A stretch of 64,000 nt of DNA from Emergomyces orientalis (taxonomy: Eukaryota; Ascomycota; Eurotiomycetes; Onygenales; Ajellomycetaceae). Below, one piece after another: positions 1 through 10,960 of the stretch. Every line of letters begins with the position of its first letter. The stretch's first letter is position 1. The position numbers and the translations under genes were made by a program. The DNA lies in contig MOWL01000072.1 of the NCBI GenBank assembly GCA_002110485.1, positions 310,001 through 374,000 of the forward strand, in the 5' to 3' direction. The notes beneath the pieces were generated by a model. It ran no database searches. It saw nothing but the letters and a program-made list of their open reading frames with translations, and was not told the DNA's origin.

Positions 1-831
1 AGTTAAAAGTTCATCAAAGCTTCTCTTCTCTTGTCTCAGTCTATTCAGTTTGTTCAAGACTTTCTGCTCATAGACTGTGTCAGCAAATGTTGATTTCAGA
101 AGCTCAAGGAACTCCTTGATGATAAATCTACTAGTTTCAGAATACTGATTCACCCAAGAATGAATTCTTGCTGATGCTTTGTCTTTCAGTCTTTCAAAAG
201 TATACCACACTTGAGCTTGTTCATTTCCAATGGCCTGTCCATCAATCATAATCTTGGCTTTGAGGTTGCTGAGAAACTGTGAAAAATAGAAGAAATTATT
301 GCTGTTATAACAGACAGGGTCTGAAAGGCTTGCTTTTGACTGTTTTAATTCAATAGAGAGAGAAATAGTGATAACTTCAGTTGAGTCTGAAGTTCTGATG
401 ATTATTCATTGCTTCTTGAGTTCTTGTCATTGATTCTGTAGCTTCACTTGTTGAGCTGTCAGTCTTTTCTTCATCTGAAAAAGCTCTGCAAGCTTCTCTC
501 TAGTGAGATTGATGATCATTTCTTCATTCTGTGATTTATGACTGCTTGTGACTAACACAAATTTGTCTTCATTCAATGAGATCTTAAAGATGATCATCAG
601 AGTTTTTATTCTTATAAATGCAGGGATTTCTTGCTATTCTGTCACACTGTGATTTACTCAAAGAATGAGTTTATAATGTCAGTATTCTTCTGGACTTTTC
701 TATAGATGCAGGGATTTCTTGCTACTCTGTCACACTATTATTCTTTCTTAATAATTGATCTGTGGTGTCAGTGTCTTTCTGGGCTTTTCTGTGTCTTTCT
801 TTAGTAAGGAGTAAAAACGAAGCTTTTCTAA
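1..831 (-). mobile_element. Ty3/gypsy 5' leader and gag fragment, minus strand, runs off left edge
   Basis: Read on the minus strand, about 1-340 translates into a gag-like protein: a phrase FLSNLKAKIMIDGQAIGN is followed by WYTFERLKDKASARIHSWV and KSTFADTVYEQKVLNKLNRL, the usual Ty3/gypsy gag pattern of a helical capsid domain. The leader between gag and the LTR at 832 is non-coding and holds an 86-bp tandem repeat. Orientation and order (LTR, leader, gag) make this the 5' end of an element whose pol lies beyond the window. No long ORF survives. The sequence is AT-rich and almost without CpG, as expected for a mutated repeat. Confidence 0.75.
620..791 (-). repeat. Imperfect 86-bp tandem repeat in gypsy leader
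   Basis: Two copies start with the same phrase ATGCAGGGATTTCTTGCT at 620 and 706, giving an 86-bp unit (620-705 and 706-791). Both continue with CTGTCACACT and later with TCAGT followed by TTCT and CTGG. They differ mainly by substitutions. The repeat lies between the 5' LTR and gag of the minus-strand element. Confidence 0.7.
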
Positions 832-1068
832 TGTAAGAGACAAGTAATTAGATATGAAAGAACTATATTGTGTCTAAAATACAAGAAGAAAAGCTTAAGA
901 AAGAAAAGAGAAAGAAAAGAGAAAGAAAAGAGAAAATGCAAAGAGTGTGAAGAAAAGAGCTCTAAGTGCAAGCTGCAAGCAAGGGCTAGCCACTAGCGTG
1001 GAAGCTATTAGTCTGTTTGAGCGGCTAGCTTGAGTCCATATAATCATATAGAGGTTCAACCTCTGACA
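832..1068 (-). repeat. Gypsy LTR (5' LTR of the minus-strand element)
   Basis: On the minus strand it runs from TGTCAGAGGTTGAACCTC to TCTTACA, giving TGT...ACA ends. It matches the LTRs at 20,816-21,026 and 62,996-63,206, and is the least mutated of the three: it keeps GCTAGC and GGTTGAACC where the others read ACTAGT and GATTAAATC. It is 237 bp against about 211 bp for the others, because of internal length changes in the purine-rich part. Confidence 0.8.
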
Positions 1069-1127
1069 GTTGAATAGATTTGCTGTTCAGAAGGTTTTTA
1101 GACCAGAGCTATACTAGATAGCTCAAG

Positions 1128-1141
1128 GTTTTTCTCACTTT
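1128..1141 (+). repeat. Target-site duplication, left copy, of LINE A
   Basis: GTTTTTCTCACTTT at 1128-1141 is repeated exactly at 2857-2870, directly flanking LINE A. A 14-bp perfect duplication is typical of target-primed reverse transcription and fixes both ends of the insertion. Confidence 0.85.
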
Positions 1142-2856
1142 ATTATTATTATTCTTCAATTATAAATATATATGCAGTCAGAGACTATGATATTTACCTG
1201 AGACTCAAAGAGTCTCAGAATTTTTCTAACTTTAACACTAATTACTATACATTTTTTCTTCAAACAAATAGCACTTGCAATACTTGAATTCCAGCCCAGA
1301 ATAGTCAGCAAATTGATTTTTATTTTTTTTATTTATTTATTTATAAATATCTTTGAAGATTATTTATATTCTCTTTTTTTCATATAATTTTCAAGTGATT
1401 ACAAAGAAAATAAATTAATGATAGACAAAATAACTCATGACATGAATACAAAGGAAATAAAAGACAGACTCTAACACAAAAGAAATAGTGAGATATTATA
1501 TAATATCTAGCAGTTTTTATAAAGAATATTTCAGATTCTCATTCATTTATATTTTCATCTTTGAAATAGAATTGATTTCTGGTAGCTAGTTGAGTTTCAT
1601 TGAGAAAATCAATTAAATATTGACTGTCTATTTCAGTTGAAAATAGTAGTTTCATATTCATTTCTCTCAGCTTATATTTATATCTCAGTTCAGCTCTAAG
1701 TTCTTGATTTAATGAGCAATTCATTAAGATATGTTCTGGGTCTTCAAGAGAGTCACAATATTCACAATTTTCACTTTCAATATCAGATATTCTTTTCAAA
1801 TAAGATTTGAAATAGCCATGACCTAGTTTCAATTGAATGATTGAGGAGAAAAGCTTCTTCTTGCACTTAATAGAGCATGATTTTCATTTAGATTTAGTTT
1901 CAAATCTAAGATAGTGAGGACTTTTTCTTTGTTTTTCTCATATTTTATGTCATTTTTCTAAGCAATTTTCTTTTATCTTTCTTTTAATAAAAGACCATGA
2001 AACTATTTTTGAACTTGCAATATTTAGTTCTGTTCCTTTCTTTGCTGCTTCATCAGCAAGCTCATTTCCATGTATATTTATATGAGCAGGAACCCAGCTC
2101 AGATATATCTTTGTCTTATATTTTAATTGAATTCTTTTGCATATCTTTAGAATTACTTCTATATTCATTTAATCATTATAAATTTCATTCTTTTGAATTC
2201 TTTTCAAAGCTGCTTGACTATCTGAAAAAATTCATGCTTCTTTCATATCTTTTCTTTTTGAAGCTTTTATTTCTATCAGTTTAAAAGCTTTCATAATAGC
2301 ATATAATTCAGCATCAAATACTTCACATTCATTTCCAATATTCCATGAATCTGATGTATATTTGTAATTATCTTCTGTATATGCTATTCCAGCTTCTAGG
2401 CCTTTATTTTCATTCATTGAACCATCTGAATAGATTAGAATTGACTTTTTAAAATCAATTTTCTCTATTATTCTTCTATGATTCTCAGCTTCTTCTGGTT
2501 TTGATAATGCGCTTATTTCAATTGAAATCATTGAGTCTAGTTTTTCTTTCCATGAATATAGCTTTTTGTGTTCAATCTTTTCAATATTTAATGAGGAGAA
2601 CTCATTTTTAATCATTGAGTATACTCTATATAGTTAAGAAGGGATTTTTTTTCTATTTCTCTCATTTTCTTGATTTTCTTGACTTTCATTTCAATCTAGA
2701 TATCTATTCCAATCTAAGTCATTTCCAGATTGAATTGGAGGATAAGATGTAGATATTCTTTTTCTAATTGAATGAATATCTGGCATTTTCATGATTCTCA
2801 GTGCATAATTCTTGCATATCTTCTCAAATCTTATTTCAGAAGGTGATATAGAAGCT
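1142..2856 (-). mobile_element. LINE A: 5'-truncated Tad/I-like LINE, 3' part of ORF2
   Basis: This minus-strand insertion is a near-identical copy of the last 1.7 kb of LINE C. It carries the end of the reverse transcriptase region (about 2856-2691), an RNase H domain (YSDGSMNENKG, DAELYAIMKAF, WVPAHINIHGNELADEAAKK) and the terminal cysteine motif CEYCDSLEDPEHILMNC (1832-1539). The 3' tail on the minus strand is an (AAT)n run at about 1154-1142. Stops interrupt the frame after RNase H. It is flanked by a perfect 14-bp duplication, so the 5' truncation arose at insertion and not by later deletion. Confidence 0.88.
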
Positions 2857-2870
2857 GTTTTTCTCACTTT
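2857..2870 (+). repeat. Target-site duplication, right copy, of LINE A
   Basis: Exact repeat of the 14 bp at 1128-1141, at the truncated 5' end of LINE A. Removing 1142-2870 restores a continuous target sequence running from 1069-1141 into 2871. Confidence 0.85.
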
Positions 2871-3464
2871 GTATACTAGCTGCCTCCCCACATATTCTCG
2901 GGATCAAGTGGTGTAGAAATAATAATATTAATAAAACTCTTGACTGAACTGAAGTAACTATTTCTAGAGACTAATGAGTATGAATAAACTGATTTAATTA
3001 AAAAAAACTATCTGAAAAAAGTCTTCAATTAAGAATTAAAAAAATATCTTTTAAACTTAAATAAAAAGAAGTTTTATAATGAATTCAAGAATTAAATAAA
3101 AAGAATTGCAGATTACATGAAGAATTTCAATAAATCTGAAAAGAATTAGTTAAATTAACACTGAAATATTTTATTCAAGAGATTCTGAAAAAGTCTTCTT
3201 CAGACTTCTTCTGAATTACAGAATGTCATGAACTGAAAGCTCACATCAGCATGAACTGTTGAGAAGAAGAATAAGAGAATACAACACACTGCATAAGTAG
3301 ATTTTAAAAAGCTGAATAGAAGAAAGAAAAAGAGATTATACTTCTACTGTGAAATATCAAAGTATATAATCACAGATTGCTCTTACAAGCTCATGCAGTG
3401 CTCTGTAAAGACTGTCAGTATAGCTCTCATGTTGAAATCTCATCAAAGCCACTTTCAGTCTCAG
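2871..3464 (+). pseudogene. Ty3/gypsy gag remnant (capsid end and zinc knuckle), plus strand
   Basis: Plus-strand translation, with several stops, reads as a gag C-terminal half: LKKYLLNLNKKKFYNEF and IKRIADYMKNFNKSEKN, then a zinc-knuckle remnant YFYCEISKYIITDC in which the first Cys of the usual CX2CX4HX4C appears as Tyr. It is cut at 3,464 by the poly(A) end of LINE B; the element resumes at 10,961. The junction repeats look like an imperfect target duplication (CACTTTCAGTCTCAG before, CACTGTTTTAGTCTCAG after). The 5' LTR of this element is not present in the window. Confidence 0.65.
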
Positions 3465-3487
3465 TTTTTTTTTTTTTTTTTTTTTTT
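3465..3487 (-). repeat. Poly(A) tail of LINE B (T23 on plus strand)
   Basis: An uninterrupted run of 23 T marks the 3' end of LINE B. LINE C and A instead end in (AAT)n, so the two subfamilies differ in tail type. Confidence 0.8.
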
Positions 3488-3778
3488 CTTCCATTAAGGC
3501 ATATGCAATCAGTGATTATGATGCCCATCTAGTATTACTAGAATTTATCATGTAAACTATATCTAAATACATGTAACTTCTTGTCACTTGCCATTACAGT
3601 AATTCCAGCCCAGAATTAGAGACACATTCAAAAATAAAAAATGATATAATTTAATACTAAGACATTTTTTTAAAAATAAACTCAAAGTTGAAGATAATAC
3701 AAAGAAAATTAAAAGAATGAACTAACATAGAAAATTTCTCAAAGAATATTTATAATAAATTGATTTAAATTATATTTA

Positions 3779-6700
3779 TTATATATCTAGTTGTTGTTTT
3801 TTTCTTGTTGCAATATCTGTTTCTATGATATAATTTATTAAATATTTGATATCTGTTTCAGTTTGAAATAGAAATCTCATATTTATTTGATCTATATCAT
3901 ATTTTCTTTTCAAATCATTTCTAATAACAGAGTTTTTTAAGCAATTTATCAATAAATGTTCTGAATCTTTCAAATAATTATATATATCACAGTTTTGAGG
4001 TCTCTCAATTCCAAATTTCTTAAAATAGAAGTCAAAGTATCCATGATCAAGCTTCAATTGAATTATTGAAGAAAAGATTTTCTTTTTGTATTTAATAGAG
4101 CATGCTTTCCACTTTGATTTTGTTTCAAAAATCAAGTATTTGATATTTAGTTTTTATTTTTGAGTTTCTCAATTTAAATTTCAATCTTTTAAGCATTTCT
4201 CTTTTACTTTTCTTTTTATAAATGTTCAAGATATTTTCTGTTTTTTCACTAACTCAATTTCTGTACTCTTTTTTGCAGCTTCATCAGCTAGTTCATTTCC
4301 TTTTATATTCATATGAGCTGGGACCCAGTGCAAATGAATTTGTATATCTTTTAATTTTCTTATTCTTTTAATCAATTGATATACAGTTTCAATATGTATT
4401 TAATTTTCTTGAATCTTGTTTTTTTGAAATCTTTTCAAAGCTGCTTGACTGTCTGAATAAATTCATATCTCATTGATATCTGAATTTCTTGTCAATTGAC
4501 TCATTGTCATTTTAAATGCTTGCATTATTGCATATACTTCTGCATCAAATACTTCCATTTCTTGACCCAGATTCCATGAATTGGTGAAGTATATATCTTT
4601 GTTTCTTGTATATGCTATGCCAGCTCTCAGATTATTTGAAGTATCATTTTTTAATTCATCAGTATAGATAATCAGAGCATTATTTATAATCTCAAGCTGC
4701 TTTAAATGTCTTTCTTGCTCATTTTCTTTAGATAATTCACTAATATCTATATCAATTAATGAATTCAGAGACTTTTTTCATGAATATAGTTGTTCAAAAT
4801 CTAATTCTTTCACATTTAAATGAGAAAGTTCGTCTTTGATCATTGAACAAACTCTATATAACTGAATTGAAATCTTTTTTACAGAATTTAGACTGGTTTC
4901 ATTTCAATCTAAATATTTACTCCAGTTCAAATCAGTGCCTGTGTTCATGGGAGGAAATGTGAATGAAACTCTTTTTCTAATTGTATGATTTTGATTTAAT
5001 TTAATTATTCTCACTGAATAATTTCTGCACAGCTTGTCCAGCCTTATTTTAGAAGAAGGAATTGAGGCTTCAATTTTCATAGCTTTTATAGAGGTGATTT
5101 TAAATGCTCCCAGCATTCTTCTTAAAGCTTTATTTTGCAGACTTTCATATTTATTTAGAAAGTTTTTCTGATTTTTCCACCATATTTGTGCTTCATAGTC
5201 TGAGATTGAGAAAATGCAGACAATATAAAGTTGTCTTATTGCTTGAAAAGATAGTTCTCTTTCTAAATATTTACTTCAGTTCAAATCAGTGCCTGTGTTC
5301 ATGGGAGGAAATGTGAGTGAAACTCTTTTTCTAATTGTATGATTTTGATTTAATTTAATTATTCTCACTGAATAATTTCTGCACAGCTTGTCCAGTCTTA
5401 TTTTAGAAGAAGGAATTGGGGCTTCAATTTCCATAGTTTTTATAGAGATGATTTTAAATGCTCCCAGCATTCTTTTTAAAGCTTTATTTTGCAGACTTTC
5501 ATATTTATTTAGAAAGTTTTTCTGATTTTTCCACCATATTTGTGCTTCATAGTCTGAGATTGAGGAAATGCAGGCAATATAAAGTTGTCTCATTGCTTGG
5601 AAAGATAGTTCTCTTTCTGTATTTGATAATCTTAAAATGTTATTAAGATTACTCTCTGCCTGGGCAAGTTTCTTTTGAATATGATAATTAAACTTCAGTT
5701 TTGAGTCTAGCCGAAAACCTAGCCATCTAACTGATTCTTTTAAATTAATTTGTTCATTTAGTAAGACTATGTGTTCATTTTTCTCATTTGACTTAGGAAA
5801 AAAGTGAATCAATTCAGTTTTATTCATATCAAACTGAATATAATTTTCATTTTCTTTTTGAATGATTTCTCTTGCTGCATTTTCAATTAATAAACAGTTT
5901 TCTTTTATTGTTTTTGAATGACATAATAATGTAATATCATCAATGTAGCTGAGTGTTCTCACTAGCTTTATTTCTCTGTTTTGAAATAATATTCTTATAT
6001 ATATCAAAAATAGAATGGGAGAGACTGAAGATCTCTGAGAGACTTCTATTTCAATTTTTGTTTTCTTTTGTTTTATTTCATTAAAAAACAACTGAATGGT
6101 TCTTTCTGACATAAAACAACTGACCCATTTTATCAATGATTTTGAAGTATTTAATTCTATCAGAGTTTGAATTAAATGCTCTTTTGAAACATAATCAAAT
6201 GCATCTTTTATATTAATAAAAGCAGCAGTTGAAACTAGTTTTTCATTTCTAGCTAATTCTATATCATGAGTTAGAGAAAAAACTGCATCTATTGCTGAGT
6301 TTTGCTTTCTATTCTCTATTTGATCATAAAATAATAGATCAGAGTCAGAGATAGTACTTAGATATGATAATCTAGTAGCTATTATTTTTTCTAAGACTTT
6401 TCCCAAGCAATTTAACAATGATATAATTCTATAGAATTTTGGAATAGTGCTTTTTCTATTTGGTTTTGCAAGTACTATTTCAGTGGCTTTTCTTCATATC
6501 TTGGGATGATATTCTTTTTTCAATAAATTGAAAAGTAATTCAAATATTTCTCCTTTTAACTTAGAATATAATTTTTGTATTATTAAATGATTTATTGAGT
6601 CAGGGCCTGCAGCAGTTTTCTTTGAGCTTTTAAAAATTGCTGTTTGTAATTCATCTTCTGATAGATCTGGTCATATTCATCTTTTCTCTACATTTTCAGT

Positions 6701-8077
6701 ATAATCATCTATTGACATAGAGTTTTCATTTTGAGATACTGGTGGTTTTTGAAATAACATTCTTAACAATGTCTGGCATTTTTCTTCAAAGAAATGAGCT
6801 TTAATCTCTCTATTCTGATAGTTATATTCTAAAATAGATAATTTAGCTACTTTTCTTGATTTTGTATAATTAAATGCTTTAAAAATCTCTTTTTCTTTTG
6901 CATTTTCAAGAAAAGTATTCCAGCATGAAGTTTTAGCTGTTTTTATAGTAGTGAAGTATTCATTTCTCATTTCTTTGTATTCTTCATGAGTAATGATATC
7001 TTTTTTTCATTTTTCTCTGTAAATTGCTAAATTTTTTCTTTTCTCTGATATTTCTTTATTCCACCATGGTTTAGAGTACTCTGATAGAACTTTTTTTGAA
7101 ATATTATCATTAATACTTTCTAGAATTATATTTGTAATTATTTCTGTTTTTTCTTCAAGTATTTAATCTGTAATTTCCTGATCTTTATTTCAAATCAGTT
7201 CATTTTTCTTTTTCTCTTTTAATATTTCAATTTTTTTCTCAACTTCATTCCAATCTGCTTTTTCAAAGTTATATTGATTAGATAGTAGAGGATTTTCAAT
7301 CATATTCTTTCTATCTAATATAATATTAAATTGAATAAACTCATGATATGAACCTGATGTTTCTTTTTCATTAATATATCATTCAAATAGTTTGTTTTTC
7401 ATTAAATTGTTTGATATTAATGTTAAATCAATTATTGAATGATTCTGTATATTATTTCTAAAGAAAGTTTGTCTATCAGTTTCATTAATTATATGAAGTT
7501 TATTAACTAGAAAATATTCAACAAGTTCCTCTGCTCTTATTGATTGTCTGCATTCAGAATTCCATAAAATATGATGAGCATTGAAATCACCTGCAATTAT
7601 AGAGTTTTTTGCAGAAGTTTAATTCATAAAATCTCTATTAATTGTTCAGTTATTGTTGTTTTCTTCAAGAGATTTTTCATTATATATATTTATAATTTGA
7701 ATTGTTTCAAATTCATTATATATATCTATAATATCTTCTATTAAAATATCAGAGTCAGAGATTAAATCATTTTTTAAATTAATTTGAAATCTTGATTTCT
7801 TTCTTGCATAAATTGCAACTCTGACTCTAATGTTTTTGTTTTCAGGTAGAAGACAGTAATAGCTAGAATGTGAAATTATATATTTCTGTGCTGCATCAAT
7901 TTTTGATTCTTGAAATAGAACAAAGTCTATTTCCTGTTCAAATGCAATTTGAAGACAGAAATACATACAATTTTCATTTTTATCAACATTATTTTGCATG
8001 AATTTAATGCTGATATTTTGTTCTTTTTGTTTTTTTATATTTTTCTTGTTTTTTTTGTGATTTTTTGTGCCCTTCAT
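3779..8077 (-). pseudogene. LINE B ORF2: endonuclease-RT-RNase H polyprotein, broken
   Basis: Starting with Met at 8077, the frame shows an endonuclease N-terminus (FMQNNVDKNENCMYF, IDFVLFQES), then the RT (6418-5276) with SYIDDITLL as motif C, the RNase H region (about 4,690-4,250) and the end motif NCDIYNYLKDSEHLLINC (4135-3779). RT motif A reads AAFINIKDAFDYV, where LINE C has AAFIDIKGAFDHV, so the first catalytic Asp is Asn. In-frame TGA codons replace Trp of LINE C at several places (the RWAWPDL, NWFIN, SNWNE and CWRQA positions). A tandem duplication of 354 bp lies at about 4,904-5,611. It is not functional. Confidence 0.85.
4904..5611 (-). repeat. 354-bp direct tandem duplication inside LINE B ORF2
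   Basis: The same sequence starts at 4,925 and 5,279 (GTTCAAATCAGTGCCTGTG), so the unit is 354 bp, exactly 118 codons. The copies share CTAAATATTTACT at their joints, a likely microhomology. By eye roughly a dozen differences separate them, and all those I read are transitions. The duplicated protein part is the segment after the RT (MLGAFKI...SIPSSKIRLDKLCRNYSVRII). Confidence 0.85.
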
Positions 8078-8166
8078 TAAAAGAGATGTGCTAGAGCTAT
8101 TTTTAAAATAGTTTAATTCTTAGTAAGTATTGAGAATTGATTATTATCAATTTCAACAGCTTTTAT

Positions 8167-9729
8167 TTAAATTAAATTTTCTACTGAGTTTTTCTGCTCT
8201 CTAATTCTTGTAGGTGTTTTTGGATCAGTATTCACCCTGTTTTTAACAGAAGAATTTGACTGAGAGCTTTTAGAAACTTGAGAGTTTTTTCTTTTAGTTT
8301 TATTAATAGAAATTGACTCAGTTTTTTCTGTAGAATTAAAAGTAGAATTTATACTAGAATTTAAAATATTAAACTCTTTCTCATTCTTCTTTTTTGAAGC
8401 AAAGATATATTCAATTGAGCTAGAAACATGTTTTTCTCTACAGTTTGCACATTTTATTTTAGTGTGTGCACATTTCACTTCTTTTTTTCCATAAATATCA
8501 CATGAATGCTTCATTGTTTTGTGATTTTCAGCACATAATTGGCATTTTGTTTTTCTTATACAGTAGTTAGCAAAATGTCCATATTTCTGACAGTTTGAAC
8601 ATTGTGTTTGTTCTTTCATTTTCTGTCTAGAATCTATGAATTTGAACACTTTCATTTTTTGTCCTGCAATTGTGACATGTGAGATATTTAATTGTTTCAA
8701 ATTATCAGTTATAATTAAAACTGAAGCTTTTTCTTTGTTTTGTCTGTATTTCTCATTATTTAACCAGATTGAAAGCTTTTTTAATTTGAGAGAATTAAAG
8801 TCTTTCAGTTCATTTTGAAGAAGCATCATTCTCTCTTCAAAATCAAAAATACTAACTGAAATATCATGAAGAACAAACTTTTCTCATCTTTCATCTTTTT
8901 CTAAATAAATCTCTGTTTTCAAAAGATTTTCTAGAATAGATTTCCAGATTGAAGAATTTTTCAGTAAAAAGCTTGCATTGTATTCTGATGTTGTAGTCAA
9001 AACTAAAGAGTTTTCAAAAAAGGATTTTTCAATAGAAGAAATAACAGTTTTTATTTGATTTTCTTCAGTCATGAGTTGTTCTTGAAATGCCTGATTTATT
9101 TCATTTCTGATTTGAAAAATCAGATTTGAGTTTAAAAGACTATTTAATTCTAAGATTTCTCTATTAGAAAGTTTTAGAATAAGTCTGTTTTTTTTCATTT
9201 CTTGTATTTTTCTTGTGTGTAGATTCTTTTTTTCATTTTTTTCAATCAAAATGAAATCAGATTCATTTGATTGTACTGCTTGTTGCACATTATTAGATAA
9301 TAAGTCTTTTTTCAGAGCTTGAGCATAGGTTTTTTCCACTTTTGAATTATTTTCCACTGAATTAGTAGTGGAAGAAAGATTGAAAGTGATGTTATTTACA
9401 GAGTTTGAAGAATTTACATTATCAATAGTAATTATATTACTAATGATAATTTTTAATTCTTTAGAAATTCTCAGTTTGTATTTTAGAATTTCATTTATCT
9501 GTTTTGCTTGAATAAGTAGTAGATTTACTACTTTATTATCTTGCTCTTGAATGCATTGATTCTTCAGAATTTCAGCTACTTTCTGAAGATTTTCAATATT
9601 ATTCATTTTCTGTTGCAGTTGCTCTTTTTTTCTTTTTTTTATAAGTTCTATATCAGGGATTTTTTCAAGAAAAATATCATTTTCTTGAATTAATGACATC
9701 ATATTCACAGAAGCAGGTGAATTTGACAT
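8167..9729 (-). pseudogene. LINE B ORF1: zinc-knuckle nucleic-acid-binding protein, one TGA
   Basis: One frame from Met 9729 to a stop at 8167, interrupted only by TGA at 8884-8886, where LINE C keeps TGG (DEKWGKFVLHD against DER-stop-EKFVLHD). The N-terminal third is a charged coiled-coil-like region. The C-terminal part has CCHC knuckles beginning CSNCQKYGHFANYC, then CQLCAENHKTMKHSC and CANCREKH. This matches LINE ORF1 proteins that coat the element RNA. A basic, Ser/Thr-rich tail follows. Confidence 0.85.
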
Positions 9730-9736
9730 AATTCAG

Positions 9737-10960
9737 ACTATTTTTTCTACTAGTGATAGTAACTAGATTAGATTTTTCTAGAGAATCTAATAAACTGATA
9801 TTGATTTTTAGAGATAAATTAATTAAATCTTCACAGACTTCTTTCTTGTGCTACAAAGTGAAAAGAAAAGATTTGATTTCAATGAATAATAAGTTATTCA
9901 GTTGAAATGACAGTTTTTAAGAGAAAAACTGACAAAATAAATCAATTTTTTACAGAGAAATTGATAAAAACTATTCAGAAATATTCAATATTCTAAATTT
10001 CTCTCCACATATCAAGTATGCAGCTCAAAATTGAGATTATTTTCAAAAACTGAATTAGTCACTGAAGTAAAGAAATATGAATTTGTGTAGAATTTTCTTG
10101 ATTTATTTACTCAGAGCTAAATCAAGAAAAATACTCTAACTTTTGCAAATTTTGTCTTTTTCAATTTAAAAAGCTTCTCAAAATTTCTGCTTGAAATAGG
10201 TCCCATCTCAAATCAAGATTGTATTTCTGAAATATCAATATGAATTAATACTGAATAGATTTCCTTTTCTATTCAAATTAATCTCATATATTTTACTAGA
10301 TAGCTCTTAATAAATGTAATTTATTAAGTCACACAGATGAGTATGCAAATGAAGAATCAACAGACTAAATCTGTACTATTTTCTTATATAATAATATATA
10401 TATATACAAGTATGTATATATATTACTTGCAGGGATCAAGCTATTTTTTAAACACTGATATTTCCACTTTTTCTTGTTCTGTTTTGTAGAGAGGGTAGGT
10501 TTCGGGGAATTTCTGATTGAAGAGTAGGTCACGTGTGATCTGTGCTGAGGTATTTTTTTGTCACTTTTCTGCCGGGCGAGGTAGGGCGGTACAGGGAAAA
10601 GACTTGACACTGGTGCAAAGAAACATGAACATCAATCAGAGTTTTCACACAGATTTTGACAATGAATTGTTCAGAAAGAGATGGTCGGAATGAATTCAAA
10701 ATTGAGACAGTTATAATATCTGGTTTGTTCTAGCTTCTATCAAAATTCTATGTAAATTGGGCCGAAACTGATGAAGTTATGTGATGAAGTGTGATTTTCT
10801 TTTCTCTTAGAGATTGCAAACATGTTTTCCTCAATAGCTTCATCAACTCATGCTTAATTTTAATAAAAAGTGAATAAATTACTTTCTCAAATAAGAGCTT
10901 TCAAATGGATGTCTTTTCGTCTTCTAATTCGAAGAATTGGGCTGGTTCGGGGGAAAGCGT
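9737..10960 (-). repeat. Shared 5' module of LINE B (inverted-repeat arm 1)
   Basis: The first 1,224 bp of LINE B, ending about 8 bp before its ORF1 start, are nearly identical in inverted orientation to 12,753-13,976 of LINE C. The outer ~500 bp (about 10,440-10,960) keep CpG and GC-rich words (GCCGGGCGAGGTAGGGCGG, TTCGAA, GGTTCGGGGG, CACGTG), unlike the rest of the element. It contains no convincing ORF and probably acts as 5' UTR and internal promoter (inference). Confidence 0.85.

Larger units (their letters stand above)
3465..10960 (-). mobile_element. LINE B: full-length, inactivated Tad/I-like LINE with poly(A) tail
   Basis: This minus-strand element runs from its 5' end (ACGCTTTCCCCCGAACC on the minus strand, at 10,960) to a T23 run at 3,465-3,487, the complement of a poly(A) tail. 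In order it has a 1.2-kb 5' module shared with LINE C, ORF1 with zinc knuckles, and ORF2 with endonuclease, RT, RNase H and C-terminal cysteine motif. Its ORF2 protein is only moderately similar to that of LINE C, so it belongs to another subfamily. Many stops, mostly TGA, and a 354-bp internal duplication disable it. Confidence 0.85.
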
